Part shown: in pieces, positions 1-7,321 of the stretch | Layout of the letters: each line of letters opens with the position of its first letter | Numbering within the stretch: the stretch's first letter is position 1 | NCBI GenBank assembly: GCA_035720425.1 | Contig: DASTOB010000086.1 | Location: 1 to 17,903 of the forward strand | Length of the DNA stretch: 17,903 bases | Direction of reading: 5' to 3' | Source of the DNA: DASTOB01 sp035720425 | GTDB taxonomy: Bacteria > Chloroflexota > Limnocylindria > Limnocylindrales > CSP1-4 | The notes under the pieces: model-generated | The model's input: the letters and a program-made list of their open reading frames with translations, nothing else | Told to the model about the DNA's origin: nothing | The model's database searches: none | Program-made: the position numbers and the translations under genes

Positions 1-393
1 GCGCCCCTGTCGCCGCTGGGTCACGAGCTCCACGACCGGTTCGTCGCCGCGCTCGACGACGACCTCGACCTGCCGGTGGCGCTGGCCGTCGTCCGGGCGA
101 TGCTTCGGGCGCCGTTCGACGCGGACGAGCGCCGCTGGCTCGTGCTCGACGCCGACGCCGTGCTGGGCCTCGACCTCGACCGGGTCTGGACGACCGACCC
201 GTCGTGGCCGAACGATGGGTCGCGCCCGACCGAACGCGTGGACGAGCTCCTTGGAGCCCGCTCGGCGGCCCGGGCGGCCCGCGACTTCGAGCGAGCCGAT
301 GCGCTCCGCGCGGAGATCGAGGCGCTTGGCTGGGATGTCGTCGACACGCCGGCCGGGTCCACGCTCCGGCAGCGCCCCGACGACCGAGGCTAG
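1..393 (+). CDS. cysS: Cysteinyl-tRNA synthetase, C-terminal part (5' end outside window)
   Basis: Cytosolic enzyme that charges tRNA-Cys with cysteine. The reading frame is open from base 1 to the TAG at 391-393, so only the last 130 residues are here; the catalytic Rossmann domain with its HIGH and KMSKS motifs lies upstream. What is visible is the helical DALR region (the FVAALDDDLDLPVALAVV stretch, which matches the usual 'F..ALDDDLNTP.AL' block of CysRS) and the C-terminal helical tail (RAARDFERADALRAEIEALG, followed by GWDVVDTPAGSTLRQ), the standard ending of the family. The stop overlaps the stop of the convergent glycosyltransferase gene in a shared CTAG. The family assignment rests on these two blocks only, as no catalytic residue is in view. 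Confidence 0.88.
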   Translation, partial: APLSPLGHELHDRFVAALDDDLDLPVALAVVRAMLRAPFDADERRWLVLDADAVLGLDLDRVWTTDPSWPNDGSRPTERVDELLGARSAARAARDFERADALRAEIEALGWDVVDTPAGSTLRQRPDDRG

Positions 394-1349
394 CCTGGCG
401 GCGCGTCCACGAGCAGGTCCCGCCGGGAGCCGAACCGGTCGAGGATCCGGTAGAAGTTGCGCTTCGAGAGCCGGTCGCGTTCCTCCGCCGGGACGCTCTC
501 CCAGCCGCGGTGCTCGTGCCGGATCGCCGGCACCTCGGCCACGGCCACGGCTCTCCGCGGAACGCTCCCCTCCCCCTCGTCGCGCAGGACGAGGCTCCAC
601 CACAGGTCGAGGTTGCGATAGAAGCGGAAGCGCTCGTCGAGCGGTCCGCGGGCGACGTAGTCCGCTCGCCGGAACGCGAGGGCGTACGCCTCGATCGCAT
701 CGACCTCGCCGGGCGGCGCCTCCTCGAACCGCCGAAGGTCCGCGGATCGGACACCCCACGGCCCGGCGACGGCGACCGTCGGATCATCGAGGGCGCGCAC
801 GAGCGGCGTGACGAGGTCCCCGGTCGCCTCGACCGATGGGTCGAGCAGCATGACGACCGCGGCCGACGCCCGCCGGATCCCGGCGTTGAGCGCCGTCGCG
901 TGGCCCAGGCGCTCGCTCGTCCAGACCACTTCCAGTTCGTCGGCCTCGTCCGCGTCGAGCGCGGCAGCCTGCTCGTCGGACGGCCCGTTGGCCACGACGA
1001 CGACCTGCGTCCCGTCGGGCGCGTGGGCGCGGAGCCCGTCCAGGGCTCGGTCGACATCGGCCGGCCAGTCGGTGGCCACGAGCACGACCGACGCGACGCC
1101 GACGGGCGCCTCGTCGAGTCGCGACGGCACACTCGAACTCGCGCCATAACGGATTCGGCCGCCGTCCTCGACGTCCGGCGGGTGCGCGGGCGAAAGTTGG
1201 AAGTCCGTGCCGCGGTCCGCCACCTTCCACCCGGCGGCCTCGATCAGCGCCCGCAGGCGGTCGGCCTCGGCCCAGTCGCGCGCCGCGCGCGCCCGGCTCC
1301 GCGCATGTGCGGCATCGAGGACCTCGGCGGGGATGCGGGTTCGGGTCAC
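390..1349 (-). CDS. Family 2 glycosyltransferase-like protein with N-terminal CysRS-tail-like module
   Basis: Predicted 319-residue soluble GT-A fold glycosyltransferase; the sugar donor and acceptor are unknown. Residues about 3-55 (ARSRARAARDWAEAD, then LRALIEAAGWKVADRGTDFQL) align without gaps with the C-terminal tail of the neighbouring CysRS. Residues about 85-260 look like GT2: a VVLVATDW first strand, VVVVANGPSDE, LGHATALNAGIR (148-159), an LLDPSVE motif (168-174) in place of the usual DXD, and RFYRNLDLWWSLVLRD. HEHRGWES near 278 is typical of the C-terminal part. The GTG at 1349 was chosen because the module begins right after it and a TACGAT -10-like hexamer ends 7 bases upstream, giving a leaderless start; the frame remains open to 1499 but that part lies under the divergent gene. 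It shares CTAG with the cysS stop. The GT2 call is good; its role is unknown. Confidence 0.78.
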   Translation of the reverse strand: MTRTRIPAEVLDAAHARSRARAARDWAEADRLRALIEAAGWKVADRGTDFQLSPAHPPDVEDGGRIRYGASSSVPSRLDEAPVGVASVVLVATDWPADVDRALDGLRAHAPDGTQVVVVANGPSDEQAAALDADEADELEVVWTSERLGHATALNAGIRRASAAVVMLLDPSVEATGDLVTPLVRALDDPTVAVAGPWGVRSADLRRFEEAPPGEVDAIEAYALAFRRADYVARGPLDERFRFYRNLDLWWSLVLRDEGEGSVPRRAVAVAEVPAIRHEHRGWESVPAEERDRLSKRNFYRILDRFGSRRDLLVDAPPG

Positions 1350-1356
1350 GTCGCGG

Positions 1357-1362
1357 ATCGTA
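1357..1362 (-). promoter_or_regulatory. -10 element (TACGAT) for the glycosyltransferase gene, leaderless
   Basis: TACGAT on the minus strand is followed by 7 bases and then the GTG at 1349, so transcription would begin at or next to the start codon. No convincing -35 is seen at 16-18 bp. The same hexamer precedes the acyl-CoA dehydrogenase gene and the tRNA gene of this window. It lies back to back with the TAGAAT at 1384-1389. Confidence 0.5.
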
Positions 1363-1383
1363 CCGGTCCGGCCGGCCGACCCG

Positions 1384-1389
1384 TAGAAT
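1384..1389 (+). promoter_or_regulatory. -10 element (TAGAAT) for the 1398 gene, leaderless
   Basis: TAGAAT is followed by 8 bases and then ATG at 1398 (with an in-frame GTG at 1395). Spacing fits a transcript that begins at the start codon; there is no Shine-Dalgarno sequence. The 21 bases between this hexamer and the minus-strand TACGAT would have to serve both divergent promoters. Confidence 0.5.
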
Positions 1390-1397
1390 CGGCGGTG

Positions 1398-1706
1398 ATG
1401 CCGGATCGACCGACGCGCGAGTACGCCCGCCTCACCGCCCTCGAGGTCGGCGGACGGCCGATCGAGATCAGCTCCGCGGAGGTGGTCTGGATCCAGCACT
1501 GGAACGGCGACGAGCCCGTCCAGCGCGAGTGGGAGCTCGCCGGCCGTACCTTCGATCCCAGCCTGCCGGACGGAGCCCAGAACGTGGTGCTCGTCATCGG
1601 CGAGCGCCGGCTGACCGGTCGGGCCGTGCTCGACGTGCGCCGCTCCGACGGCTACGCGGCGTTCGAGGGTGTCGGCCTCGGTGGGCTCAGCGAGGCGACA
1701 GGCTGA
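1398..1706 (+). CDS. Small conserved-looking protein of unknown function (102 aa)
   Basis: Not recognised. The 102-residue product is soluble, has no signal peptide or membrane segment, and contains VGGRPIEISSAEVVWIQHW near the middle, then PVQREWELAGRTFDPSLPDG and RLTGRAVLDVRRSDGYAAFE. The second half is strikingly similar (about 48 of 63 residues by eye) to a broken reading frame at 7429-7620 of this window, and the substitutions between the two are mostly at third codon positions, which shows that the family has been under protein-level selection. The start is ATG 1398, or GTG 1395 in the same frame, directly behind a TAGAAT -10 element. The gene ends three bases before the convergent aminotransferase gene. 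Confidence 0.72.
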   Translation: MPDRPTREYARLTALEVGGRPIEISSAEVVWIQHWNGDEPVQREWELAGRTFDPSLPDGAQNVVLVIGERRLTGRAVLDVRRSDGYAAFEGVGLGGLSEATG

Positions 1707-1709
1707 GCC

Positions 1710-3155
1710 TCAGCGCCCGGGCGGCGCCGTGAGGTCCGCCAGGAGCTCGCGGAACGCCTCGACGTAGCGGTCGACGTCGTCCGCCGTGTGGGCGACCGAC
1801 ACCGTCGGGCCCAGCCACCAGCCGGACTCCCAGACACCGCGGTTGGCGAGATGGACGCGGATCAGGGCCCGCAGCGACGGATCGTCCGCGTCGCGCGACT
1901 CGGCCCCGGTGCGGGGCGGCGAGGGGGCGAAGAAGTAGCACGCGTGGGCGCCGTACTGGACCACGCTCCACGGCAGTCCCGCGGCGGCGATCGCCTCGCG
2001 CAGGCCCGCCGCCATGCGCGCCCCGAGTTCGGCCGTCCGATCGAATGCCTCGCGCGTGAGGACCTCCGTGAGCGCCGCCCGCCCGGCCGCCATCGAGAGC
2101 GCGTTGGCGAGCAGCGTGCCGCCCGTCGCGACCTCCGCCGCCACCGAACCGGACACGACGTACGACTCGTCCGGGCGCCGGATCAAGGCGGCGACCGCCT
2201 CGGTCATGCCGTACGCGCCGAGCGGCACGCCGGCGGCGATCGACTTGCCGACGACGAGGACGTCCGGCTCGAGGCCGAACGCGCGCGATAGCCCGCCGTA
2301 GGCACACACGAGGGAGTGGGTTTCGTCGAGCGCGAGGAGCGTTCCTGCGTCGCGCGTCAGCCGGCGAAGCGCGTCGTGGAAACCCGGCTCCGGCAGGATG
2401 AACCCGGCGTTCGTCATCGCCGGCTCGGTGAGCACGAGCGCGACGTCGCCGGGCGCGAGCGCGCGGGCGAGGGAATCCGGGTCGTTGAACGGGACGATCC
2501 TGGCCTGATCGGCGACCCACGCCGGCAGCCCGTCGTACTCGCGGACTACCGATCCATCCGCGCTCGTCACGAGCGTCGCGTCGCCATGGCCGTGGTACTT
2601 GCCATCGAAAACGACGATCACCTCGCGCCCGGTCGCCACCCGGGCCAGCCGGATCACCTCGGTGTTCGCCTGGGTCGCGGACAGCGTGAATTGCCACTTC
2701 GGCATGGCGTAGCGGTCGGCGAGGTGCTCCGCGACGGCGATCGCGTCTTCGCCCGCGAGGAGGAACTGGTTGCCGGCCGCCACGCGGGCGGCGACCGCGT
2801 CCACGACGGGACGCGGGCCGTGGCCGCAGAACGCGCTCATGTCGGCGATGTACAGGTCGACGTACTCGTGGCCGTCGACGTCCGTGAAGTGCGCGCCGCT
2901 GCCGTGCGACACCCACAGCGGCGGGTGCTCGTACAGATCGTCCATCCAGGCCATCGGGACGCCGCGCGGCATGGTTCGGCGGGCGCGTTCCGTGTTGGCC
3001 ATCGAGCGCGGCCGCTCGGCGACGAAGCGGGCGTTCTCGCGGTCGTCGAGTTCCGTGAGCCGGGCAGGGTCGATGCCGGTCAGGTCGGCCACCGGCGGAT
3101 CATCGCACGGCCCTCCGGCACCGCGTGAGGTGGCTGTCGCGTCACGTGCCGTCAT
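1710..3155 (-). CDS. Class III PLP-dependent aminotransferase (glutamate-1-semialdehyde aminomutase-like)
   Basis: Cytosolic PLP enzyme of the class III aminotransferase family, nearest in look to the HemL-like 'aspartate aminotransferase family' branch; the true amino donor and acceptor cannot be read off. Visible in order: GAHFTDVDGHEYVDLYIAD (substrate-side N-terminal block), SATQANTEVIRLARVATGR, FDGKYHGHGD, LLALDETHSLVCAYGG with the PLP-ring Asp, and LVVGKSIAAGVPLGAYG, whose Lys304 (of 481) is the expected Schiff-base lysine. ATG 3155 is the longest start that does not run into the divergent gene at 3207; GTG 3092 (VADLTGIDP) is an alternative and neither has a clear ribosome site. A short copy of its last 14 or so residues occurs at 7625-7666. 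HemL itself is unlikely without neighbouring tetrapyrrole genes, but is not excluded. Confidence 0.85.
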   Translation of the reverse strand: MTARDATATSRGAGGPCDDPPVADLTGIDPARLTELDDRENARFVAERPRSMANTERARRTMPRGVPMAWMDDLYEHPPLWVSHGSGAHFTDVDGHEYVDLYIADMSAFCGHGPRPVVDAVAARVAAGNQFLLAGEDAIAVAEHLADRYAMPKWQFTLSATQANTEVIRLARVATGREVIVVFDGKYHGHGDATLVTSADGSVVREYDGLPAWVADQARIVPFNDPDSLARALAPGDVALVLTEPAMTNAGFILPEPGFHDALRRLTRDAGTLLALDETHSLVCAYGGLSRAFGLEPDVLVVGKSIAAGVPLGAYGMTEAVAALIRRPDESYVVSGSVAAEVATGGTLLANALSMAAGRAALTEVLTREAFDRTAELGARMAAGLREAIAAAGLPWSVVQYGAHACYFFAPSPPRTGAESRDADDPSLRALIRVHLANRGVWESGWWLGPTVSVAHTADDVDRYVEAFRELLADLTAPPGR

Positions 3156-3206
3156 GTCCGAAAACCGCTGGACGGGGCACGGCCGACTCGCGCACGCTGC
3201 GGCGCG

Positions 3207-4643
3207 ATGGACCAGTTCGAGGCACTCTACCGGGCCGTCGAGAGCCGGGACGCGCGTTGGGATGGCCGCGTCTTCGTCGGTGTCACGTCGACCGGGATCT
3301 TCTGCCGGCCGATCTGCCCGGTGCCGATGCCGCGCCGCGAACATGTGCAGTTCTATCGCTCGGCGGCCGCGGCGGCCCATGCCGGCTTCCGCGCCTGCCG
3401 GCGCTGCCGCCCCGAGGATTCGCCCGACTCGCCCGACTGGGACGTCCGCGGCGACGTCGTGGGCCGAGCCTTGCGGCTGATCGGCGCCGGGGTGGCCGAC
3501 GACGAGGGGATCGGCGGGCTGGCGGATCGGCTGGCCGTCTCGACGCGGCACCTGCATCGGTCGTTCGTCGACGAGCTCGGCGTGGGGCCGCACGAGGTCG
3601 CCCGGACCCGACGCGCCGGACTCGCGAAGCAGCTCCTGGAGCAGACCGACCTCACCTCGACCGAGGTCGCCTTCGCGGCCGGTTTCCGCTCGCTCCGTGC
3701 CTACAACGAGGCCGTGCGCGGGACGTTCGGGCGGAGCCCAACGGAGATCCGCGATCGTCGTCGTCCGCGAGGTGCCGGACCGAGCGTGTCCCTCCGGCTC
3801 GCCTACCGACGGCCGCTTGCGATCGATGATCTGCTCACGTTCGTCGGGGCCCGCGCGATTCCGGGGGTCGAGGCGGTCGACGGCGGACGGTACCGCCGTG
3901 CGGTGCGAGGCCCGTACGGTCCGCGGCTCGTCGTGCTCGAGCCGCTCCGCGATGAGGCGATCGTGCGGCTGACGCTGCCCGCCCCGCCGCCGGACGACCT
4001 TGCCGCCCTCGTCCGTCGCTCACGGCGGCTGCTCGACCTCGATGCCGACCCGGCCACGATCGACGCGGCGCTCGCGGCCGCGGAGCCGCTCCGAGGGCTC
4101 GTCGCCGCCCGCCCCGGCGTCCGCCTCCCCGGTGCGTTCGACGGCTGGGAGACGACCGTCCTCGCGATCCTCGCCCAGGGCGTGTCGCTCGCGTCCGCGC
4201 GCGTCGCGGCCGGGCGGCTGGCGGAGGCGCTCGGCGACCCGGTCGACGTCGGCGATCCGTCGATCCGGCGCCTGTTCCCGCCCGCCGCGGTCGTGGCTGC
4301 GGCCGACCTGTCCGGGTTCGGCATCCCGGTCCGCAAGTCCGACACCGTCCGGGCGGTCGCCCGGGCCGTGGCCGATGGACTCGTCGGCCTCGAGCACAGC
4401 GACCCGGCCGATACTGTGCGTGTCCTGCGGGCGATTCCCGGCATCGGGCCGTGGACGGCGGGCTACGTCGCCCTCCGCGTCCTGCGCGACCCGGACGCCG
4501 AGCTGCCCGGCGACGCCGCCGTGCGCGCCGCACTCCGCCGGCTTGGCATGCCGGCCGATGACGGGGCCGCCCGGCGCCTGGCGGAGACGTGGCGTCCGTG
4601 GCGCGGCTACGGCTACGTCCGGCTCTGGTCGCTCGTCGCGTGA
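3207..4643 (+). CDS. alkA: Ada-AlkA fusion: methyl-acceptor/AraC regulator with DNA-3-methyladenine glycosylase
   Basis: A 478-residue DNA alkylation repair fusion. Residues 1-75 are the Ada zinc domain, with the four cysteines C33, C37, C64 and C67 (FCRPIC and CRRC); C33 corresponds to the Ada cysteine that takes methyl groups from phosphotriesters. Residues 80-185 are an AraC-type helix-turn-helix pair (LADRLAVSTRHLHRSF and EVAFAAGFRSLRAYNEAVR). Residues 190-478 are the AlkA glycosylase: an N-terminal AlkA_N-like domain, then the helix-hairpin-helix IPGIGPWTAGYVALR and LPGDAAVR, where Asp436 sits at the catalytic aspartate position. By family knowledge it excises alkylated bases and may activate its own operon after methylation. 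It is divergent from the aminotransferase (51 bp apart) and its stop overlaps the start of the MFS gene. The O6-methylguanine transferase domain of classical Ada is absent. Confidence 0.93.
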   Translation: MDQFEALYRAVESRDARWDGRVFVGVTSTGIFCRPICPVPMPRREHVQFYRSAAAAAHAGFRACRRCRPEDSPDSPDWDVRGDVVGRALRLIGAGVADDEGIGGLADRLAVSTRHLHRSFVDELGVGPHEVARTRRAGLAKQLLEQTDLTSTEVAFAAGFRSLRAYNEAVRGTFGRSPTEIRDRRRPRGAGPSVSLRLAYRRPLAIDDLLTFVGARAIPGVEAVDGGRYRRAVRGPYGPRLVVLEPLRDEAIVRLTLPAPPPDDLAALVRRSRRLLDLDADPATIDAALAAAEPLRGLVAARPGVRLPGAFDGWETTVLAILAQGVSLASARVAAGRLAEALGDPVDVGDPSIRRLFPPAAVVAAADLSGFGIPVRKSDTVRAVARAVADGLVGLEHSDPADTVRVLRAIPGIGPWTAGYVALRVLRDPDAELPGDAAVRAALRRLGMPADDGAARRLAETWRPWRGYGYVRLWSLVA

Positions 4644-5908
4644 CCGCCTACCTGCGCCTGCTCCGGAACGCGGTCTTCGGCCGGCTGTGGCTCGGCGCGA
4701 CCGTGTCGATCTTCGGCGACGCCCTCACGTTCGTGTCGCTCGTCTGGCTCACGACGGAGCTCGGCGGTGGCGCGGCGGAGATCGGGATCCTCGCCGCGTG
4801 CCTGACCGCACCGGTCATCGCCGGCGGGCTCGCCGCTGGCGTGCTCCTCGATCGGTTCGACCGGCGGCGCCTCCTCATGGCCGACAACCTCGTCCGCGGC
4901 CTCGCCGTCCTGTCGGTCCCGATCGCCGCCTGGGCCGGTGTGCTCGATCAGCTTCAGCTGTACGTCGTGGCCGCGGTATACGGCCTGCTCTACATGGTCA
5001 GCCTCGCCGGCTTCCCGTCGGTCATCCCGGACATCGTCGACGAGGACGACCTGCCGACGGCGAACGCGCTCGAGTCGCTCGCCTTCGGACTCGGGGGCGT
5101 CGTCGGTCCCACGGCCGCCGGCCTGCTCATCGCGGTCATCGGGGCGGCGAACAACCTGTTCATCGACGCGCTCACATACTTCTTCTTCGTGGCCATCCTG
5201 GCCGGCGTGCGGTTGCCGGCGCGAGTTCCGTCGTCTGCGGTGGCCGGCGACCGGCGCGAGTCGGTCGGCCTCGGTCCGGCGCTGCGGTTCGTGCGCCGGA
5301 CGCCCGCGGTCCTCGCGATCACCCTCATGTTCATGGCGTTCAACGTCGGCGAGGGGATGCTGACCGTCCTCCTGCCGATCTTCGCCCGTGACACGCTCGG
5401 GCTCGACGCGGCCGGCTACGGCGCGCTCGTCAGCGCGTTCACCGCCGGGACGCTCGTCGGGGCGGTGGTCGTCGGTGCGGTCCGCTGGCGCTGGACGCTC
5501 GGGCGCTCGATCGCCGCTGCCCAGCTCGCGGCCGGCGTCGCGATCATCGGCCTCGCCGCCGCGCCGCCGTTCGTCGGTGCCGTGGCCGTGCTCGTCGTCG
5601 TGGGCCTGTTCGCGTCGCCGCTCACGATCTGGGCCCAGACCGTCCGGATGCGGCTGATCCCGGAGGCGCTGCGCGGGAGGGTCTTCTCGCTGCTTCGGAC
5701 CCTCATGCGCTCGACGCCCCCGGCCGGCGGTCTGCTCGCGGGCGGACTCCTCGCCGCCGGTCTCGCGATCGGCCCGGTCGTCGCGCTGCTCGCGGCGGTC
5801 GTCGCGGTCCCGGGCGCCGTCGCGCTCGTCCACCCGGCGCTCGCCCCGGATTCGACTGGGGATCGGCGGCCCGGACCTGCCGAGGACGAGGGGTTCAGGG
5901 CAGCCTGA
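4640..5908 (+). CDS. Major facilitator superfamily transporter
   Basis: Inner-membrane secondary transporter, 422 residues, about twelve hydrophobic segments, typical of the MFS drug/siderophore exporter type (MFS_3-like). Visible landmarks are the first segment LWLGATVSIFGDALTFVSLVWL, the loop-2/3 signature VLLDRFDRRRLLMADNLVRG, PDIVDEDDLPTANALESLAFG, and the second-half equivalent RLIPEALRGRVFSL. The GTG at 4640 was chosen because it overlaps the stop of the alkA fusion as GTGA, the usual arrangement for translational coupling; the frame extends upstream to an ATG at 4589, but that would overlap the repair gene by 55 bases. The coupling suggests that the exporter is produced together with the alkylation-repair protein, possibly to remove an alkylating toxin; that role is inference and the substrate is unknown. 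Confidence 0.88.
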   Translation: MTAYLRLLRNAVFGRLWLGATVSIFGDALTFVSLVWLTTELGGGAAEIGILAACLTAPVIAGGLAAGVLLDRFDRRRLLMADNLVRGLAVLSVPIAAWAGVLDQLQLYVVAAVYGLLYMVSLAGFPSVIPDIVDEDDLPTANALESLAFGLGGVVGPTAAGLLIAVIGAANNLFIDALTYFFFVAILAGVRLPARVPSSAVAGDRRESVGLGPALRFVRRTPAVLAITLMFMAFNVGEGMLTVLLPIFARDTLGLDAAGYGALVSAFTAGTLVGAVVVGAVRWRWTLGRSIAAAQLAAGVAIIGLAAAPPFVGAVAVLVVVGLFASPLTIWAQTVRMRLIPEALRGRVFSLLRTLMRSTPPAGGLLAGGLLAAGLAIGPVVALLAAVVAVPGAVALVHPALAPDSTGDRRPGPAEDEGFRAA

Positions 5909-5980
5909 TCGCCGCGGTGCTTCCAAGCCCGGCGGCGGAAACGGAGGTCGTGGAGTCGTCGCGGCCAGCGCGATGAAATA

Positions 5981-6010
5981 CCGGGGAAACCTCTGTTGCT
6001 CGTGCCCCGG
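5981..6010. repeat. Inverted repeat, CCGGGG / CCCCGG, 18-base loop
   Basis: Six perfectly complementary bases at 5981-5986 and 6005-6010 enclose 18 bases, 73 bp beyond the MFS stop. There is no T-run after it. It may be a weak terminator for the alkA-MFS pair or part of the leader of the secreted-protein gene; nothing else is seen in 5909-6068. Confidence 0.3.
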
Positions 6011-6068
6011 CGCGCGCACACGCTGCCCCACGATCGCGGCGCTCCATCGAAGAGGAGCGGCACGATGG

Positions 6069-6095
6069 CGAGCCGTCGGCTTCGACGACGGCTCG
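6069..6095. repeat. Perfect 10-bp inverted repeat upstream of secreted-protein gene
   Basis: CGAGCCGTCG (6069-6078) and CGACGGCTCG (6086-6095) are exact complements separated by GCTTCGA. In RNA this gives a very stable hairpin with a 7-base loop, ending 42 bases before the ATG at 6138. It is not followed by T residues, so a regulatory leader structure or a protein operator is as likely as a terminator. Confidence 0.5.
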
Positions 6096-6137
6096 ACCCG
6101 GTCAGCAACGAAGAGCTGTGGGAAAGGGAATGTGGCT

Positions 6138-7127
6138 ATGAGTCAGGCTTCGAAGCGAGCGAGCGGCTTCCTCGGTGCTATGTTCATCCTCGTCGCATCG
6201 CTGCCGGGCGTGGTGGTAGCTGCGTCACCTCCACCGACGCTGACCGGCGAGTTCTTGTCGGCATTTCCCGATGCCATCCCGTCGAGCAGTGTCGACATCG
6301 TTGCCAGCTGCGATCCAGGCGGATCGTCCACGATCTCATGGTCCGCGTCCGGGGACGCGTTCGGGCCCTACCCGGGCACCTTCATCGAGACGGGTAGCGC
6401 CACCGTTGGCCCTCAGACGGCGCCTGCGTTCGTCAACGGTCTCCAGCTGGGCTTCCTCGTGAGCGTGGAGGCGTTCTTCACGATCGATTCACCCACTGGC
6501 CAGGTGATTGGCAGCAAGCGGCTGACCAGCGCTTCCTCGTCGGACCTTGGCGGATGCCGGAACCTCGATGGCTACGTATTGCCAAGCGGCGGTGTCGCCA
6601 GTGGGACGTTTCGGAGAGTCCTCGCACAGTCGATGTCGTACGAGGCCCTCGTGATCACCAGTGACGGGGCGTACCTCGACTCCGGGTCGGCTGGGACGCT
6701 CCTCGAACACTTCGATGGGACGGGGATTGCGGAGATCGATGCCGTCCAGGAGGGACTCACGAGCACCCAGTCGACTGTCATCGACGCGACGGGGGGACGC
6801 GCGACGGGCGGCGGTCGGGTTGGCGACGTGACTTTCGGGTTCACCGCCATGAAGGACAAGTCCGGGCCCAAGGGACGGTGTGCTGTCGTAGACGTGCCGG
6901 CCGGGGCGATCGTCAAGTGTCTCGACGTCTTGTACATCAGCGTCGCCGACGGCCGCGCAACGATCTACGGCAACGCGGTCTTCGGTGAGACACCGGTGCG
7001 GTATCGGATGGAGGTCACGGACGTTACGGAATCGGGAGCTGGCGCGGATGGCTGGACGATTCGGCTCTCGAACGGGTACGCCGCCGGCGGGATACTGACG
7101 GAAGGGAACGTGCAAGTCGGCGGCTGA
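6138..7127 (+). CDS. Secreted protein of unknown function with C-terminal TGGG/FGF-type beta domain
   Basis: A 329-residue exported protein. Residues 1-29 form a signal peptide (SKR charged start, hydrophobic FLGAMFILVASLPGVVVA, small residues at the cleavage site). The rest is rich in Gly, Ser and Thr with predicted beta strands. Residues from about 215 match a pattern I have seen in many secreted bacterial proteins: ATGGGRVGDVTFGF, GPKGRCAVVD, a valine-rich strand, RATIYGNAVF, YRMEVTDV and a GG-type ending (GGILTEGNVQ); I believe databases call this a post-COAP-1-like domain, but the name is from memory. ATG 6138 has the purine run GGAAAGGGA 8 bases upstream. Codon use is less GC-extreme than in the flanking genes (38-40 G+C per 60 in two hand-counted lines, against 48 of 60 in one line of the alkA fusion), hinting at acquisition. 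No function is claimed. Confidence 0.75.
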   Translation: MSQASKRASGFLGAMFILVASLPGVVVAASPPPTLTGEFLSAFPDAIPSSSVDIVASCDPGGSSTISWSASGDAFGPYPGTFIETGSATVGPQTAPAFVNGLQLGFLVSVEAFFTIDSPTGQVIGSKRLTSASSSDLGGCRNLDGYVLPSGGVASGTFRRVLAQSMSYEALVITSDGAYLDSGSAGTLLEHFDGTGIAEIDAVQEGLTSTQSTVIDATGGRATGGGRVGDVTFGFTAMKDKSGPKGRCAVVDVPAGAIVKCLDVLYISVADGRATIYGNAVFGETPVRYRMEVTDVTESGAGADGWTIRLSNGYAAGGILTEGNVQVGG

Positions 7128-7144
7128 CCTGGGAGCGGTGTGCT

Positions 7145-7176
7145 CGGCGGGTGGCCTCCGCGCGGGTCGCCCGCCG
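7145..7176. terminator. Possible hairpin terminator after the secreted-protein gene
   Basis: CGGCGGG (7145-7151) pairs with CCCGCCG (7170-7176), 18 bp past the stop at 7127, followed by GGTTTGGTCT. A second small stem, CTCGGC/GCCGAG with loop GGCT, follows at 7185-7200. Neither has a good T-run, so the terminator reading is tentative. The remaining stretch up to 7321 shows no convincing gene. Confidence 0.3.
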
Positions 7177-7321
7177 GGTTTGGTCTCGGCGGCTGCCGAG
7201 CGGCGCAGCCCCGCGCGTAGTAACGCTGTCGATCGGGATCCTCGTCACCGGACTCGTCGTCCTACGCGGTGCGTTCGCTCGCGGCGCCGGCACTCGACTC
7301 GACCGCATCCAACGAAAGCGC

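Noticed and set aside
3153..3593. N-terminal extension of the aminotransferase up to 3593
   Set aside because: It would cover the start and zinc domain of the divergent Ada-AlkA gene and has no aminotransferase character.
4613..6031. A 472-residue minus-strand reading frame
   Set aside because: Lies opposite the MFS gene, whose membrane segments and motifs are clear; the product is Arg/Asp/Glu-rich shadow sequence.
5981..6137. A riboswitch (c-di-AMP or c-di-GMP type) before the 6138 secreted-protein gene
   Set aside because: The region has two stems, but I could not find the conserved core bases of any known class that I can recall; left as plain inverted repeats.
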